From positions 1,488,001-1,552,000 of the forward strand of contig NZ_WTYR01000001.1 in the NCBI RefSeq assembly GCF_009827575.1: a stretch of DNA of 64,000 bases. Reading direction: 5' to 3'. Each line of letters starts with the position of its first letter. The first letter of the stretch is position 1. The translations under genes were made by a program, and so were the position numbers. Origin of the DNA: Alteriqipengyuania halimionae (GTDB taxonomy: Bacteria; Pseudomonadota; Alphaproteobacteria; Sphingomonadales; Sphingomonadaceae). Below, in pieces: positions 56,460 to 64,000 of the stretch. Below the pieces are notes generated by a model. That model made no database searches. It had not been told where the DNA came from and worked only from the letters and a program-made list of their open reading frames with translations.

Positions 56460-58619
56460 ATGCGCAAGACTATCCTCGCCCTCATGCTCACCACGGTCGC
56501 CGCTTCGCCGCTGGCCGCGCGCGAAGGCATGTTCACCCCCGAACAGCTGCCCGAAATCGCCGCCGACCTGCGCGATGCGGGAATCGAGATGGATCCGGCC
56601 GATCTGTCCGATCTCACCGGCTTCCCGATGGGCGCAGTCGTTTCGCTGGGCGGGTGCTCGGCCAGCTTCGTCTCGCCGCAGGGCCTCGTGGTCACGAACC
56701 ACCACTGCGCACGCGGATCGGTGCAATACAATTCGACCGCCGAGAACAATTATCTCGAGAACGGCTTCCTCGCCCCGACCATGGGCGCCGAACTGCCCGC
56801 CGCGCCAGGCTCGCGCATTTACATCACCACCGATTTCACGGACGTGACCGAGCGCATGCGCGAAGGCACCGCGCAGCTGACGCCGAACGAGCGCTACGAT
56901 ACAGTCGAGCAGCGGATGAAGGACATCACCGCCGAATGCGAACAGGAAGCGGGCTATCGCTGCCGGGTCGCGAGTTATTACGGCGGCGACGAATACAAGC
57001 TGATCAAACAGCTCGAAGTGAAAGACGTCCGCCTCGTATACGCCCCGGCGGATTCGATCGGGAAATATGGCGGCGACGTCGATAACTGGATGTGGCCGCG
57101 CCACACCGGCGATTTCTCGTTCTACCGCGCCTATGTCGCGCCCGACGGGTCGTCGGCCGAATATTCCGAAGAGAATGTGCCTTACGAGGCCGAGCATTAT
57201 CTCAAGGTCAGCAAGAGCGGCCTCGACAATGGCGATTTCGTGATGGTCGCGGGCTATCCGGGTTCGACCTCGCGCTATGCCATGCTCGCCGAAGTCGAGA
57301 ACACCTTCGGCTGGAACTATCCGACGTTTCAGGCCCTGCTGACCGACTGGATCGGCACGATCGAGACCGCCGCCCCCGAAGGATCGGACGCGCGGGTGAA
57401 GTACGAAGCGCGCCTCGCCGGGCTCAACAATTACGAAAAGAACCTGCGCGGCCAGATCGAAGGCGCACGCCGCGTCGGCCTGATCGAACGTCGCCGCGCA
57501 CGCGAAGCGGCGCTGGCCGATTGGATCGCTGCCGATCCCGCCCGCGCCGATTATGCCACCGCGATCGCCGACCTCTCGGCATTGTCGCAGGAAAGCGCGA
57601 CGGCTTCGCGCACCAGCTTCTGGTACGGCAACGCCACCCGGGCCCAGCTGCTCGGCGTCGCCCAGCGGCTCTATCGCCTCGCGAAAGAGCGCGAACTGCC
57701 CGACGCAAAGCGTAAGCCCGGCTATCAGGAACGCGACATGGCGTTTTTCCGCCAGGGCCTACAGGCGCTCGATCGCCGCTATGATGCCGATGTCGACAAG
57801 GCCGAGTGGAAGCTGTTCCTCGATGGCTATCTTGGCCAGCCCGAAGCCGAACGCGTCGCCGTGTTCGACAACGCGCTCGGCCTCACCAGTGTCGACGATG
57901 CAAAGCAGATCGATGCGATTATCGACGGCTATTACACCGGCACCTCGCTCGACGAAGCGGACACGCGGCTTGCGCTGATGGATGCCAGCGTCGCCGTTCT
58001 CGAAGCGAGCGACGACCCGTTCATGAAGCTCGCCATCGCGCTTTACGATTACGAGCAGGGGCTCGAGAACGAAGCCGAGGAACGCGCCGGTCGCGCGCTG
58101 GCACTGCGCCCCGCCTATATGGAAGCGATCACGCAGTGGCAGAGCGAACAGGGCCAGCTGCCCTATCCCGATGCCAATTCCACCCTGCGCATTACCTTCG
58201 GCAACGTGATGGGCGGCTCGCCGTTCGACGGCATGGAGTACCTGCCCTTCACCACCCTCGAAGGGATCACCCAGAAGGACACCGGCATCGCTCCGTTCAA
58301 CGCACCCGAGCGCGAGCTCGCGCTGATCGAAGCCAAGGATTACGGCCCGTACGAACTGGAATCGATCGGTTCGGTCCCGGTCAACTTCCTGTCCGATCTC
58401 GACGTTACCGGAGGCAATAGCGGCTCGGCGACGCTCAATGCGAAGGGCGAACTGGTCGGCCTGCTGTTCGACGGCACGTTCGAAAGCGTGAACTCCGACT
58501 GGGATTTCGATCCGCGCACCACGCGTTCGATCCATGTCGACACCCGCTACATGCTCTGGGTGATGCAGAACGTCGACGGGGCGCAGAACCTGATCGACGA
58601 AATGGACGTGGTCGACTGA
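56460..58619 (+). CDS. S46-family dipeptidyl-peptidase, DPP7-like
   Basis: 719 residues from ATG 56460 behind GGGAG, with a signal peptide (MRKTILALMLTTVAASPLAA). The chymotrypsin-like active site shows VVTNHHC (His81/82) and GGNSGSA (Ser654). Residue 672 (Ser+18, in LLFDG) is Gly, as in DPP7, which prefers hydrophobic P1; DPP11 has Arg there. It releases dipeptides in the periplasm. Confidence 0.92.
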   Translation: MRKTILALMLTTVAASPLAAREGMFTPEQLPEIAADLRDAGIEMDPADLSDLTGFPMGAVVSLGGCSASFVSPQGLVVTNHHCARGSVQYNSTAENNYLENGFLAPTMGAELPAAPGSRIYITTDFTDVTERMREGTAQLTPNERYDTVEQRMKDITAECEQEAGYRCRVASYYGGDEYKLIKQLEVKDVRLVYAPADSIGKYGGDVDNWMWPRHTGDFSFYRAYVAPDGSSAEYSEENVPYEAEHYLKVSKSGLDNGDFVMVAGYPGSTSRYAMLAEVENTFGWNYPTFQALLTDWIGTIETAAPEGSDARVKYEARLAGLNNYEKNLRGQIEGARRVGLIERRRAREAALADWIAADPARADYATAIADLSALSQESATASRTSFWYGNATRAQLLGVAQRLYRLAKERELPDAKRKPGYQERDMAFFRQGLQALDRRYDADVDKAEWKLFLDGYLGQPEAERVAVFDNALGLTSVDDAKQIDAIIDGYYTGTSLDEADTRLALMDASVAVLEASDDPFMKLAIALYDYEQGLENEAEERAGRALALRPAYMEAITQWQSEQGQLPYPDANSTLRITFGNVMGGSPFDGMEYLPFTTLEGITQKDTGIAPFNAPERELALIEAKDYGPYELESIGSVPVNFLSDLDVTGGNSGSATLNAKGELVGLLFDGTFESVNSDWDFDPRTTRSIHVDTRYMLWVMQNVDGAQNLIDEMDVVD

Positions 58620-58740
58620 TCGCCCCTTCCACCGGCGGTGTCACCGCCATGTCGCGCGCTTGTCACAAATGCCTTGCAGGCAAGCGCGCGACAACCGGCC
58701 GGTGACGGCCGAACCATACCACCAGACCTGGAATACGATC

Positions 58741-60090
58741 ATGACCGCCAACCGCCCCATCTCCGCCCTCGATCGCCGCCGCTTCCTAGGTGCCACGGGT
58801 ATGGCTTTTGCCGGCCTGGTCGCCAGCGGCTGCGTCAGCCGCACAGCGATGGGTGCGGGCAGCGGGGCGAGCGCGTTCACCGATTACGGGCCGCTGGTGC
58901 CCGATCCCAAGGACCTGCTCGACCTGCCGCGCGGCTTTTCCTACCGCCTGCTTTCCTCGCTCGGCGATGCGATGGACGATGGCCGCACGGTGCCCGACAA
59001 GGGCGACGGAATGGGCTGCCTGCCGCTCGGCAATGGCGAGATCGTGTTGATCCGCAATCACGAGCTGGTGCCAGGCAACGATTCTGGCGGTGATCTTCCG
59101 ATCGGTTTTGGCACGCGCGACGGCGAGGTCGTGCCCGGCGGCACCACCAATATCGTGCTCGACGCGCGCACGCTCGACGTGAAGCGCGAGTTCCGCACCC
59201 TGGCGGGCACGATCCGCAATTGTTCGGGCGGCATCACCCCGTGGGGCAGCTGGCTGACCTGCGAGGAATCACCCACCGGCCCCGGCCAGCGCTATGGCGA
59301 CGGATTGGCAAAGAACCACGGCTGGGTGTTCGAAGTCCCCGCCAACGCGACCGGCCTCGTCGATCCGGTGCCGCTCAAGGCAATGGGCCGCTTCAACCAC
59401 GAAGCCGCCTGCGTCGATCCGAAAACAGGGATCGTCTACCTGACCGAAGACCGTGACGATTCGGTGCTCTACCGCTTCATTCCCAACCGTCCCGGACGCT
59501 TGGCCGAAGGCGGCAAATTGCAGGCGATGGTCATCGATGGCCTGGCCGACACCCGCAATTGGGAAGGCACCGCCATACCGGTCGGGCGCAGCTACGATGT
59601 CCGCTGGATCGATTGCGACGATGTCGAGGCGCCGAAAGACGATCTGCGCCAGCGCAGTGCCGCCAAAGGTGCCGCTCTCGTCGCGCGCGGCGAAGGAATC
59701 CACTGGGGCGAGGACGATCTGTTCGTCTGTTCCACCAGCGGCGGGGCGAAGGGCCTTGGCCAGATCTTCCGCCTGGTGCCGGGCCGCGGCGAGCGCGCCG
59801 ATACGGTCGAGCTGTTTTTCGAAAGCGAGAGCGAGGACCAGTTCAATTTCGGCGACAATCTCACCGTCGGTCCCAATGGCCACCTGATCGTGTGCGAAGA
59901 CCAGTATACCGACATCGTCGACAACCATCTTCGCGGCATCACGCCCGATGGCCGGGCTTACGATTTCGGCCGGTTGCGGATGCAGACCGAGCTTGCCGGC
60001 GGATGCTTCTCGCCCGACGGGAAGTGGTTCTTCGTCAACGCCTATTCGCCGACCCGCACGATCGCCATCACCGGCCCCTGGGCCACGTGA
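58741..60090 (+). CDS. Tat-exported DUF839/PhoX-family protein
   Basis: 449 residues. The twin-arginine signal DRRRFLGATGMAFAGLVASGC includes a lipobox-like ASGC, suggesting a Tat lipoprotein. The DUF839 body has LIRNHELVPG, NCSGGITPWGSWLTCEES, GRFNHEAACVDP and NCEDQYTDI-type CEDQYTD. These are metal-binding beta-propeller positions of PhoX-like phosphatases. Phosphatase activity is plausible but unproven. Confidence 0.88.
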   Translation: MTANRPISALDRRRFLGATGMAFAGLVASGCVSRTAMGAGSGASAFTDYGPLVPDPKDLLDLPRGFSYRLLSSLGDAMDDGRTVPDKGDGMGCLPLGNGEIVLIRNHELVPGNDSGGDLPIGFGTRDGEVVPGGTTNIVLDARTLDVKREFRTLAGTIRNCSGGITPWGSWLTCEESPTGPGQRYGDGLAKNHGWVFEVPANATGLVDPVPLKAMGRFNHEAACVDPKTGIVYLTEDRDDSVLYRFIPNRPGRLAEGGKLQAMVIDGLADTRNWEGTAIPVGRSYDVRWIDCDDVEAPKDDLRQRSAAKGAALVARGEGIHWGEDDLFVCSTSGGAKGLGQIFRLVPGRGERADTVELFFESESEDQFNFGDNLTVGPNGHLIVCEDQYTDIVDNHLRGITPDGRAYDFGRLRMQTELAGGCFSPDGKWFFVNAYSPTRTIAITGPWAT

Positions 60091-60138
60091 TAGGTCGCGC
60101 CGCGCACGAAAAGCAGCCCTCATCCGCCCTGTGCGAGG

Positions 60139-61041
60139 CTAGTCGGCCGGCGAAACCTGGCTCAACAGCCATTCGAGCAGGTCGGCCTTGAAGCGCGCGC
60201 TGTCGGTGCCGTTCTTGCCCAGTCCGAAGCCATGGCCCCCATCCTCGTAGACGCGCAGCGCCGCTTCGCCGCCGCGTTTGCGCCAGCGTTCGACCAGCGC
60301 AAACGAATCATAATGGATCAGCTCGTCGTCGCGCGCGATCGCAGCGAGCATGGGCGGCAGCTTGTCGGTCGTTAAACCGGCATCCATCGGCCCGTAGACG
60401 TAGCCGACGAAATCGGGGCCCCATGGTTTCGGTTCCTCGATCACGTTCAGCACGGTCATCGCGCCGGCCGAAAAGCCGATCATGCCGATCCGGTCGCGGT
60501 CGAGCGACCATCTGTCGGCCTCGGCATCGATCACTCGCAGGGCTTCGATTGCGTCTGCGGTCGCTCTTGGCTCGCTCACCTCGATCGCCCCGCCATCGGC
60601 GATTCTCGACATCATCGCGGCAAGCTTGATGCCGAACAGCAGGTCGCTTCCCGGTGTCGGATTGAGCCGGTATTTGAGGACGAAGGCCGCGATACCCTGT
60701 TCGGCCAGCAATTCGGCCACCTCGGTGCCCTCTGTCGACATCGAGAGAATCTGGAACGCCCCGCCGGGCAGGACAAGCACCGCCGCGCCCGTGGCCTTCC
60801 CGGGCTCGGGCAGATACGCGATCAATTCCGACTGCTGCACATTGCGGACGATCAGATTGTTCTCGGTCCGGTACCATTGCTCGTCATCTCCGGCCTCTTC
60901 GTCGGACAAGACCGGAATGGTGGAGGCGAACTTCGGAGCATCGACCCGATCGAAGCCCGGAATCGGCGCAGCGCAGGCCGCCAGAAGCAGGGCGATCACG
61001 CCGCCCAATGCGAGTTTTCCCTTGTGATTGCTCAGTTTCAT
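60139..61041 (-). CDS. Alpha/beta hydrolase lipoprotein (esterase-like)
   Basis: 300 residues. Lipoprotein signal ending LALGGVIALLLAAC. AVLVLPGGAF is the oxyanion hole; nucleophile GFSAG is about residues 193-197, acid in IARDDELI and catalytic His in YEDGGHGFG. This pattern fits acetyl-xylan-esterase/dienelactone-hydrolase-like enzymes. Confidence 0.88.
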   Translation of the reverse strand: MKLSNHKGKLALGGVIALLLAACAAPIPGFDRVDAPKFASTIPVLSDEEAGDDEQWYRTENNLIVRNVQQSELIAYLPEPGKATGAAVLVLPGGAFQILSMSTEGTEVAELLAEQGIAAFVLKYRLNPTPGSDLLFGIKLAAMMSRIADGGAIEVSEPRATADAIEALRVIDAEADRWSLDRDRIGMIGFSAGAMTVLNVIEEPKPWGPDFVGYVYGPMDAGLTTDKLPPMLAAIARDDELIHYDSFALVERWRKRGGEAALRVYEDGGHGFGLGKNGTDSARFKADLLEWLLSQVSPAD

Positions 61042-61072
61042 GATGGCCTGCCTTGCTGGTTGATTTCCGGAT

Positions 61073-61150
61073 TCAGAAGCGGATGCTCAAGCCGACCTGC
61101 ACCAGCCGCCCACGCGTGGAGCCATTGGTGTAGCCGGGATCCGCATTGCG
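61073..61150 (-). pseudogene. TonB-dependent receptor remnant (last 25 codons)
   Basis: On the minus strand the frame reads RNADPGYTNGSTRGRLVQVG then LSIRF and TGA. The Arg/Gly-rich final strand ending in Phe is typical of TonB-dependent receptors. Nothing upstream of about 61150 continues the receptor; the sequence becomes an SDR gene on the other strand. It is the stump of a deleted gene. Confidence 0.7.
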
Positions 61151-61880
61151 CGGGTATCGGCTGGCGCTCGTCGATATCGACGCAGCCGGACTGGAAGAGC
61201 ATGCGAGTGCGCTGCGGGAGCGGCACGGGTGCGATGTCGCGACCTGCGTGGTTGATCTGGCGCAACCGCCAGAGGTTCGCGATCTCGCTGAATCGCTCGC
61301 TGGGACATATGGCGAGGATCTGGCGCTGCTGGTCAACAATGCGGGGATCGCGCTGGGCGGTGGGTTCGAGGCGGTGGAAAAAGCCGATTTCGATGCCTGC
61401 ATGCAGATCAATTTCGGGGCCGCGGTGCAGCTCGTGCGTGCCCTGCTGCCTTCGCTGGAAGCGGGCGCAGGCGGGTGGATCGTTAACGTGTCGAGCGTTT
61501 TCGGGATCGTCGCCCCGCCGCGACAGACCGCCTATTCCGCGAGCAAGTTCGCGCTGCGCGGTTTCAGCGAGGCATTGACCCACGAACTGGCCGAACATCC
61601 GTCGATCGGGCTAACCACTGTGTTTCCCGGCGGGGTAAAGACCTCGATCGCCAGGAACGCGCGCGTGCCCGGTAACGCCGACCAAGCCGTCCGCGCCGAG
61701 CAGGTCGCCGCAATGGAGAAGAAGCTGACCATGGAGCCGCGCAAGGCAGCGGAACTCATCCTCGGCGCGGTCGACCGGCGCAAGCCTAGGGTGCTGGTGG
61801 GCAAGGATGCAAAGCTGGCCGAGAAGATCCAGCGTTTGCTTCCCTCGCGCTACTGGAAGATCATCGGGCGCAGCGCCTGA
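61146..61880 (+). pseudogene. SDR oxidoreductase lacking its N-terminal cofactor motif
   Basis: Up to 244 residues. NNAG (about 64-67), SSVFG and catalytic YSASK (about 126-130) are intact, but the frame begins at RGYRLALVDIDAAGLEE, the second beta strand. The first strand and TGxxxGxG loop are missing. TAG at 61131 blocks upstream reading in frame, and the start would be a TTG. It is fused to the receptor stump at about 61148, so it is probably non-functional. Confidence 0.65.
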
Positions 61881-61889
61881 GGCTTTCGC

Positions 61890-63761
61890 CTAGACGTTGC
61901 CGAATGTCTCCACCTGCTCGCCGAGTTCCACCCATTGAGCTTCGGCTTTCGCCAGCCGGTCGCTGACGTCGGCGCGCTGGATTGACAGATCGTCCATCGC
62001 GACGTCCGCGAGATGCTTCGGTGCCTTGGCGGGATCGCACATCGCCTGATCGATTTCGTCGAGCTTCGCTTCCAGCTTGGCCACGGCTTTCTCCGCCGAG
62101 GCCAGCTCGGACTTGAGGAACCGGGCCTGGGCGCGTGAGGGAGCAGGCTTGGCCGAGGCCCCCTTCTTCGGACCGGAGCCTCGGTCCTTTTTGGGCTGAT
62201 TGCGACCCATCACGAAATCAATGTAGTCGCTCATGCTGCTGCGATATTCGCGGGCCGTGCCGCCATCGACCAGCACGAGCCGATCGGCGGTCAGTTCCAC
62301 CATATGGCGGTCATGACTGATCAGGATCACGGCGCCCGAATAGTCGTTGAGCGCCTGCACCAGCGCCTCGCGTGCATCGACATCGAGGTGGTTGGTCGGT
62401 TCGTCGAGGATCAGCAGATGCGGCGCGTCGCGCGTGATGAGGGCCAGCGCGAGCCTTGCACGTTCTCCGCCCGACAATTTCTCGACCTTGCCGGTCGCGC
62501 GCGGGCCGGAGAAGCCGAAGCGTCCCAATTGCGCCCGCACCGCCGCCGGCGGCTTGCCCTCCATCGCCCGAGACATCAGTTCTAGCGGGGTCTCGTCGCT
62601 GGCGAGTTCTTCCACCTGATATTGCGTGAAATACCCGACCTTGAGCTTGCCCGGTGCAGCCAACCCGCCCTCGACCGGCTCCAGCTGGGACGACAGCAGG
62701 CGCGCGAGCGTGGTCTTGCCGTTGCCGTTGCGGCCCAGCAGCGCGATGCGATCGTCCGCGTCGATCCGCATGTCGAGCCGCCGCAGCACCGGCGGTGCAT
62801 CGCCATAGGCTACCGCCGCACCGTCGAGCTGGATCATGGGGGAGCGCAATTCCTCCGGAGACGGAAACTGGAAGCTGAGCGAGGGATCCTCGATCATCGC
62901 GACCACCGGCTGCATCTTGGCCAGCATCTTGGCGCGCGCCTGCGCCTGCTTGGCGGTCGACGCTCGGGCGCTGTTGCGCGCCACGTAATCTTCGAGCCGC
63001 GCGCGCTGCGCGTCCTGCGCCGCCTTGGCTGATTCCAGCTGGGCCGCACGTTCGGCCCTCTGTTTCTCGAACGTGTCGTAGCCGCCGGTGTAGAGCGTCA
63101 GCTGGCCGCCCTGCAGGTGCAGGATGTGATCGACCACATTGTTGAGCAGATCGCGCTCATGGCTGATGACCAGCACCGTCGCCGGATAACTCTTGAGGAA
63201 ATTCTCGAGCCACGACGTCGCTTCGAGATCGAGGTGGTTCGAAGGTTCGTCGAGCAGCAGGATGTCCGGCTCGGAAAACAGCAGCGCGCCCAGCGCCACG
63301 CGCATCTTCCAGCCCCCCGAGAAGGTAGCGAGCGGCCGTTGCTGCATCTCCTCGTCGAACCCCAGGCCGTTGAGGATCTTCGCTGCGCGGGCGGGCGCCG
63401 TGTAGGCATCGATCGCCAGCAGCCGCTCATGCACCTCGCCCAGCCGATCGACATCGGTGCAGGTTTCCGATTCCACGAGCAGCTCGGCGCGCTCGACATC
63501 GGCGGCCAGCACCGCTTCTTCCGGCGTGATCGCCCCATCGGGCGCGTCCTGCGCGATATAGCCGATGCGCGAGCGGGCCGGTTTGCCGACCTGCCCTTCG
63601 TCGGGCTCGATCTCGCCGATCAAAGTCTTCATCAACGTGGACTTGCCGGCGCCGTTGCGGCCGATCAGTCCTACCCGAGCCCCTTGCGGAATAGTCGCGC
63701 TGGCGCGTTCGAGTATGGGCCGGCCGCCAAGCCGGACGGTGAGGCCGTCGATGGTAAGCAT
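61890..63761 (-). CDS. ABC-F family ATPase (Uup/YheS-like)
   Basis: 623 residues, two ABC domains in one chain and no membrane helix. Domain 1: GRNGAGKST (34-42), FSGGWKMRVALGALLF, LLLDEPSNHLD. Linker coiled region rich in Ala/Arg. Domain 2: GRNGNGKTT, LSGGERARLALAL, LILDEPTNHLD. C-terminal coiled coil (QARFLKSELASAEKAVAKLEAKLDEI). ABC-F proteins act on the ribosome E site. Divergence from known resistance types suggests housekeeping. Confidence 0.93.
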   Translation of the reverse strand: MLTIDGLTVRLGGRPILERASATIPQGARVGLIGRNGAGKSTLMKTLIGEIEPDEGQVGKPARSRIGYIAQDAPDGAITPEEAVLAADVERAELLVESETCTDVDRLGEVHERLLAIDAYTAPARAAKILNGLGFDEEMQQRPLATFSGGWKMRVALGALLFSEPDILLLDEPSNHLDLEATSWLENFLKSYPATVLVISHERDLLNNVVDHILHLQGGQLTLYTGGYDTFEKQRAERAAQLESAKAAQDAQRARLEDYVARNSARASTAKQAQARAKMLAKMQPVVAMIEDPSLSFQFPSPEELRSPMIQLDGAAVAYGDAPPVLRRLDMRIDADDRIALLGRNGNGKTTLARLLSSQLEPVEGGLAAPGKLKVGYFTQYQVEELASDETPLELMSRAMEGKPPAAVRAQLGRFGFSGPRATGKVEKLSGGERARLALALITRDAPHLLILDEPTNHLDVDAREALVQALNDYSGAVILISHDRHMVELTADRLVLVDGGTAREYRSSMSDYIDFVMGRNQPKKDRGSGPKKGASAKPAPSRAQARFLKSELASAEKAVAKLEAKLDEIDQAMCDPAKAPKHLADVAMDDLSIQRADVSDRLAKAEAQWVELGEQVETFGNV

Positions 63762-63810
63762 GGATCGCCCATAGCAGCACTCTCCGTGCTCGCGCTACGG
63801 CACGTGTTCG

Positions 63811-63861
63811 AAAAAATGGGCGGCCGGCCTAAGGGGGAGTGCGGAACCGAGCCGGCCGCCC
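63811..63861 (-). terminator. Rho-independent terminator of the barrel gene
   Basis: Perfect 11-bp arms GGGCGGCCGGC (63818-63828) / GCCGGCCGCCC (63851-63861). On the minus strand they are followed by ATTTTTTCG. It lies 12 bases past the barrel gene stop. Confidence 0.88.
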
Positions 63862-63873
63862 ACATGATGCGTG

Positions 63874-64000
63874 TCAGAACCGTAGGGTGGCCTGCACGCG
63901 AACCGTTCCGCCGCTCATGTCGCCGACATAGATGTCGCCGCCGACCGAAAGGTCGACCAGCTCCGCGACGAGCGCCGAAATACCGAACTCGGCCTTGCCG
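63874..64000 (-). CDS. Outer-membrane beta-barrel protein, C-terminal fragment
   Basis: Cut by the window edge. The visible 41 residues include GKAEFGISALVAELVD, SVGGDIYVGDMSGG and a final strand RVQATLRF before TGA. Alternating hydrophobic residues and a terminal Phe are the outer-membrane barrel signature (BamA signal), possibly an autotransporter or porin. Confidence 0.7.
   Translation of the reverse strand, partial: GKAEFGISALVAELVDLSVGGDIYVGDMSGGTVRVQATLRF

Overview
The window is high-G+C alphaproteobacterial chromosome. Protein content and operon order point to Sphingomonadales, most likely the Erythrobacteraceae (Erythrobacter-like). Pointers are the rpsL-rpsG-fusA-tuf-rpsJ string running straight into the S10/spc/alpha ribosomal operons, adk rather than map/infA/rpmJ after secY, an S12 with Arg at position 88, a K+-independent membrane pyrophosphatase, and many sphingomonad-type periplasmic and lipoprotein genes. 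The family-level assignment is inference; no rRNA gene is present.

Layout. 1-5608: metabolic genes (pirin-family tail, SDR, epoxide-hydrolase-like enzyme, DUF2332 protein, nusB-thiL, a membrane desaturase with a small membrane partner). 5827-9456: hppA and a secreted serine hydrolase, convergent across a terminator. 9547-30310: one long minus-strand block of about 31 translation and secretion genes, read from rpsL down to rplQ and closed by a strong terminator. The block carries an SRPBCC-domain gene between adk and rpsM. Several spacers hold large palindromes, and S5, L3 and S17 carry long charged or RGG-rich extensions.

30848-35671: a short accessory patch with a chorismate-lyase-like lipoprotein, an SRAP protease, an A+T-rich orphan gene with a C-terminal membrane helix (32256-33713), a 38-codon ORF convergent with it, an approximately 420-bp inverted/direct repeat cluster (34134-34553), a helix-turn-helix/terminase-small-subunit-like protein and a small secreted protein. 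35734-44992: a one-component winged-helix/TM/periplasmic regulator with palindromes in its promoter, apaG, a TPR-like secreted protein, a PMT-type glycosyltransferase, an M16 protease, a lipoprotein and tlyA.

45049-50914: tspO, ubiK, recO, a DPM1-GtrA fusion, class II DAHP synthase and egtB. 50919-56364: egtD, a TonB-like protein, a YdbS/YdbT-type bPH2 pair, an MBL-like protein and a MerC-domain protein behind a candidate Zur box. 56460-63761: a DPP7-like S46 peptidase, a Tat-exported DUF839 lipoprotein, an esterase lipoprotein, a deletion scar joining the last 25 codons of a TonB-dependent receptor to a beheaded SDR, and an ABC-F ATPase. The right edge cuts an outer-membrane barrel gene that is followed by its own terminator.

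No tRNA, rRNA, CRISPR array, IS element or complete prophage was seen. The observations I rate highest are the natural S12 Arg88, the SDR/TonB-receptor scar, the A+T-rich orphan with its neighbouring repeats, the Zur box ahead of merC, and the extended ribosomal proteins.
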